Below the pieces are notes generated by a model. It saw only the letters and a list, made by a program, of their open reading frames with translations, had not been told where the DNA came from and ran no database searches. A stretch of DNA of 9,334 nucleotides from Bacillota bacterium (GTDB taxonomy: Bacteria; Bacillota_I; Bacilli_A; Acholeplasmatales; Acholeplasmataceae): assembly GCA_027620815.1 (NCBI GenBank), contig JAQCDH010000026.1, positions 1 through 9,334 on the forward strand. The letters are read 5' to 3'. Shown here one piece after another: positions 7,066 to 9,334 of this stretch (its first letter is position 1; each line of letters begins with the position of its first letter). Made by a program: the position numbers and the translations under genes.

Positions 7066-8034
7066 ATGAAAGTACTAGTTGTAGGTGGCGCCGGTTATAT
7101 TGGTAGCCACGCAGTTTTAGAACTTGTAAAAAAACAGCACGAAGTGATTGTTTTTGATAATTTAACTTCTGGATTTGAAGATATGGTCTCAGAACATGCA
7201 ACTTTGATTATTGGAGATATTCGCGATAAAAGTGCTCTAGATGCTGTCTTTAAAAAACACAATGATATCGATGTTGTGATGCAGTTTGCAGCTAAGATCG
7301 TCGTTCCAGAAAGTGTAGAAAAACCCTTAGAATACTACTCAAATAATGTAGAGGGTGTTCGTGTGTTACTTGAATCTATGCAAGAAAACAACATCAAAAA
7401 CATTGTTTTTTCTTCTACTGCAGCAGTTTACGGAGAAGCTTCTGGTGTGTGTTTTGAAGATGATCCAACACACCCAATTAACCCATATGGTGAAACAAAA
7501 CTGGCAACAGAACGCATGATCAAGTGGGTTACACAAGCGCATGGAATGAAGTATTTAATTTTTAGATATTTTAATGTTGCCGGTGCAGATCAATCACTAA
7601 AGGTTGGTTTAAAAAAAGATCAACTTACCCATTTAATTCCAGTAGCGATACAAGCACTTATTGGTTTAAGAGAAAAACTTCTTATTTATGGTGATGACTA
7701 TGATACTGAAGATGGTACATGTGTTCGTGACTACATTCATGTTTCAGACTTAGCTTACGCTCATGTTTTAGGTGCAACATACCTTAAAGATGGCGGTCAA
7801 TCTACAACCATCAACTTAGGTTCTAATCAAGGATACTCAGTGTTAGATGTTGCTAAAACAGTTCAAAAATTAGGTAATATGACTTATGAGATCACAGAGA
7901 GAAGACCTGGTGATCCAGCCAAACTCATCGCATCTAATGAAAAAGCAAAAACACTGCTTCATTGGGAGCCGAAATATGGACTTGAAGATATCGTGAACTC
8001 AGATTTTGAATTTAGAAAAACATTAAAAAAATAA
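7066..8034 (+). CDS. galE: UDP-glucose 4-epimerase
   Basis: GalE is a cytoplasmic NAD-dependent enzyme that interconverts UDP-glucose and UDP-galactose, for galactose use or to supply galactosyl units for glycans and glycolipids. It is an extended short-chain dehydrogenase of 322 residues, close to the usual 330-340. The Rossmann motif GGAGYIGSH covers 7-15, D31 is placed to bind the NAD ribose, and the catalytic set is S117/T118 in SSTAAVYG (116-123) and Y141-x-x-x-K145 in YGETK. RYFNVAGA (167-174), VRDYIHVSDLA (220-230) and RRPGDPAKL (279-287) are family signatures of the substrate domain. The gene is nine bases behind gyrA with a ribosome site over the gyrA stop, so it probably belongs to the same transcript, although an internal promoter in gyrA cannot be ruled out. 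Related nucleotide-sugar epimerases share most motifs, so substrate range is inferred. Confidence 0.95.
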   Translation: MKVLVVGGAGYIGSHAVLELVKKQHEVIVFDNLTSGFEDMVSEHATLIIGDIRDKSALDAVFKKHNDIDVVMQFAAKIVVPESVEKPLEYYSNNVEGVRVLLESMQENNIKNIVFSSTAAVYGEASGVCFEDDPTHPINPYGETKLATERMIKWVTQAHGMKYLIFRYFNVAGADQSLKVGLKKDQLTHLIPVAIQALIGLREKLLIYGDDYDTEDGTCVRDYIHVSDLAYAHVLGATYLKDGGQSTTINLGSNQGYSVLDVAKTVQKLGNMTYEITERRPGDPAKLIASNEKAKTLLHWEPKYGLEDIVNSDFEFRKTLKK

Positions 8035-8059
8035 GAAGCGCAAAAGCGCCTCTTTTTTT
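8033..8059. terminator. Shared bidirectional terminator between galE and uppP
   Basis: GCGC-AAAA-GCGC (8038-8049) is flanked by AAGA (8033-8036) and TCTT (8051-8054), followed on the plus strand by T8053-T8059. The stem overlaps the galE stop. On the minus strand the transcript ends in TTCTTATTTTTT, so it can also terminate uppP. In the galE RNA the stem has one A-C mismatch (8037/8050); in the uppP RNA the same pair is a G-U wobble, giving a continuous nine-pair stem. Confidence 0.85.
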
Positions 8060-8082
8060 ATAAACATTTATATACAAACGAA

Positions 8083-8883
8083 TTAAATAAAATAAATAAA
8101 TAATGAAATCAAGCCTACAATAAAACAATAAATTGAAAAATAAATTAAATTTTTTACTTTTACATAGTGATAAAACCAACGTACTGCATAATAACTAAAA
8201 ATAAAACTTAAGACAAAGGATATTCCATAACCCAATAAATTAATGGATTCATTGGCCTCTGACAAACGAATAAACCCTAAGACAGAAACAGGAACAGAAA
8301 TCATAATGTAACTTAAGAAAGAAAACTTCATCGCGTCCTTAAGGGGTAATTTTTGACTTAATCCACCAACCAATGTAATTCCACTTCTAGAAATTCCCGG
8401 AACCACGGCAAACATCTGAAACAAACCGATGGCAATCGCATTTTGAAATCCAACATTTTTATTATATTCAAAATGACGACCCAAATAGATAATCAATAAA
8501 AGCGTACCGGTGATTAATAAAGCAATAGAGGTTGTAAATAAATCATTAGGTAATGCATTTTCAAAAAGTAAACCAGCAATTCCAACGGGAATAACTGCAA
8601 TCCCAACTTTAATAACATACAAAAAATCATCTTTAAAGTTATGGTCATTCTTAATCACAAATCGATACGTTGAGTTTAATAAACCTGTGACATCTTTTCT
8701 AAAGAAAAACAAGATTGCTAAAAACGACCCTGTATTGGTTAACATTAAAAAAACAGTAAGATTATATAAGTTCATTCCTAAAAAATGGCTAAATAAAGTC
8801 AAATGACCACTACTGGATACAGGAAGAATTTCAGTTATTCCTTGGATGATTCCCAGTATCACATATTTTAACAATTCCCACAT
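8083..8883 (-). CDS. uppP: Undecaprenyl-diphosphatase (UppP/BacA family)
   Basis: This integral membrane phosphatase hydrolyses undecaprenyl diphosphate to the monophosphate, so that the lipid carrier can be reused for cell-surface glycan export. Overexpression of the family gives bacitracin resistance. The 266-residue protein matches family length (E. coli 273) and is strongly hydrophobic, with membrane segments near 4-20, 42-61, 88-107, 115-134, 148-164, 186-206, 217-238 and 246-266. The active-site motif is QGITE (14-18, the (E/Q)xxxE motif, with Gln first) followed by PVSSSGH (21-27, His27), and the second motif is PGISRSG (162-168, Arg166). The segment MLTNTGSFLA (47-56) differs from the more usual hydrophobic-His-x-Gly pattern. 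It converges on galE and diverges from galU, and has its own promoter and ribosome site. Catalytic residues appear complete, so it is probably functional. Confidence 0.95.
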   Translation of the reverse strand: MWELLKYVILGIIQGITEILPVSSSGHLTLFSHFLGMNLYNLTVFLMLTNTGSFLAILFFFRKDVTGLLNSTYRFVIKNDHNFKDDFLYVIKVGIAVIPVGIAGLLFENALPNDLFTTSIALLITGTLLLIIYLGRHFEYNKNVGFQNAIAIGLFQMFAVVPGISRSGITLVGGLSQKLPLKDAMKFSFLSYIMISVPVSVLGFIRLSEANESINLLGYGISFVLSFIFSYYAVRWFYHYVKVKNLIYFSIYCFIVGLISLFIYFI

Positions 8884-8887
8884 AAAA

Positions 8888-8893
8888 TCCTCT
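8888..8893 (-). promoter_or_regulatory. Ribosome binding site of uppP
   Basis: Read on the minus strand this is AGAGGA, ending four bases before the uppP ATG at 8883. The spacing is a little short, but no better in-frame start exists, and the protein N-terminus MWELLKYVILG matches family starts. Confidence 0.75.
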
Positions 8894-8903
8894 TCTCGAT
8901 ACG

Positions 8904-8912
8904 ATTATAACA
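8904..8912 (-). promoter_or_regulatory. Extended -10 promoter of uppP
   Basis: On the minus strand TGT precedes TATAAT (8909 down to 8904). No recognisable -35 sits 16-18 bases upstream. The predicted start near 8897 gives a leader of about 14 bases that just contains the AGAGGA site. Confidence 0.7.
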
Positions 8913-8931
8913 TATTAAAATCACATAATTG

Positions 8932-8940
8932 TGCTAAAAT
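8932..8940 (+). promoter_or_regulatory. Extended -10 promoter of galU
   Basis: TGC precedes TAAAAT (8935-8940), one base off the consensus TATAAT. No clear -35 lies upstream, where the sequence is shared with the divergent uppP promoter. The predicted start near A8947 gives a leader of about 32 bases before galU. Confidence 0.6.
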
Positions 8941-8966
8941 AGAGTTAATCATGACATTCCAATGAG

Positions 8967-8972
8967 AAAGGA
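8967..8972 (+). promoter_or_regulatory. Ribosome binding site of galU
   Basis: AAAGGA, preceded by GAG, ends six bases before the ATG at 8979 and selects this start over the upstream ATGs at 8951 and 8962, which are in short closed frames. Confidence 0.8.
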
Positions 8973-8978
8973 CTTTTT

Positions 8979-9334
8979 ATGATAAAAAAAGCGGTCATCC
9001 CGGCAGCAGGTTATGGAACAAGATTTTTACCAATCACAAAAGCGATTCCAAAAGAAATGTTGCCGATTATTGATAGACCAACAATAGAATTCATTGTTAA
9101 TGAAGCAAAAGAAAGCGGCATCGAAGATATTTTAATCATTGTAAGCAGCAATAAAAACGCAATCGTTGATTATTTTGACTATAATATTGAACTTGAAACC
9201 ATACTCAAATCAAAAGGAAAAGAAGAGCTTTATCAAAAAGTTCACGGGATTGCTGAAGGCGTCAACATCTTTTTTGTGAGACAAAAAGAACAATTAGGTC
9301 TTGGACACGCCGTTTTACAAGCAGAAGCGTTTGT
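8979..9334 (+). CDS. galU: UTP--glucose-1-phosphate uridylyltransferase, N-terminal part (runs off the window)
   Basis: GalU makes UDP-glucose from UTP and glucose 1-phosphate and so supplies the substrate of GalE and of glucosyltransferases. Only 118 codons of a usual 290-300 are present, because the window ends inside the gene; there is no sign of truncation in the genome itself. The nucleotidyltransferase signature is clear: IPAAGYGTRFLPITKAIPKE (7-26) continues with MLPIIDRPTIEFIV (27-40), followed by ESGIEDILIIV (45-55) and QKEQLGLGHAV (102-112), the segment that contacts the nucleotide and sugar. The product N-terminus is hydrophilic, as expected for a cytoplasmic enzyme. It is transcribed divergently from uppP. 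Confidence 0.94.
   Translation, partial: MIKKAVIPAAGYGTRFLPITKAIPKEMLPIIDRPTIEFIVNEAKESGIEDILIIVSSNKNAIVDYFDYNIELETILKSKGKEELYQKVHGIAEGVNIFFVRQKEQLGLGHAVLQAEAF

Noticed and set aside
8510..8806. Open frame of 98 codons on the plus strand inside uppP
   Set aside because: It is antisense to a well-supported membrane protein gene, has no convincing ribosome site and resembles no family I recognise; it is an AT-rich shadow frame.

Overview
This window is a low-GC chromosomal segment of the conserved replication-origin neighbourhood. Its gene order, dnaN - yaaA(S4) - recF - gyrB - gyrA, is the one known from Firmicutes and some Mollicutes. All seven complete genes read cleanly in the standard code: every tryptophan I can place is TGG, there is no in-frame TGA, and the stops are TAA six times and TAG once. 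That argues against Mycoplasma/Spiroplasma, where TGA means Trp. It fits an Acholeplasma- or Izemoplasma-like organism, or another very AT-rich member of the Bacilli. Genus-level placement is inference, because no rRNA is present.

Layout. Bases 1-1212 hold dnaN (sliding clamp) and its own hairpin-T-tract terminator; dnaA and the origin would be expected upstream, outside the window. From an extended -10 promoter at 1279-1287 runs a tight co-directional block: yaaA (overlapping recF by 8 bp), recF, gyrB (3 bp gap), gyrA (14 bp gap) and galE (9 bp gap). It ends in a hairpin at about 8033-8059 that also serves the convergent uppP gene on the minus strand. uppP (8083-8883) and galU (from 8979, running off the window end) diverge from a 95-bp region with one extended -10 element in each direction.

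How the genes work together. DnaN, RecF and gyrase (GyrA2GyrB2) serve replication, gap repair and supercoiling. YaaA is a small S4-type RNA-binding protein. GalU makes UDP-glucose, GalE interconverts it with UDP-galactose, and UppP recycles the undecaprenyl carrier. Together the last three suggest a glycan or glycolipid supply cluster placed directly behind the gyrase genes.

This is mostly an ordinary housekeeping region, and I found no new multigene system. The points worth a second look are a probably leaderless yaaA transcript, promoters that all look like extended -10 elements without a -35, galE transcriptionally attached to gyrA, a shared terminator whose stem differs between the two RNAs, a canonical GyrA box that has lost its basic residue, and absence of TGA even as a stop codon.
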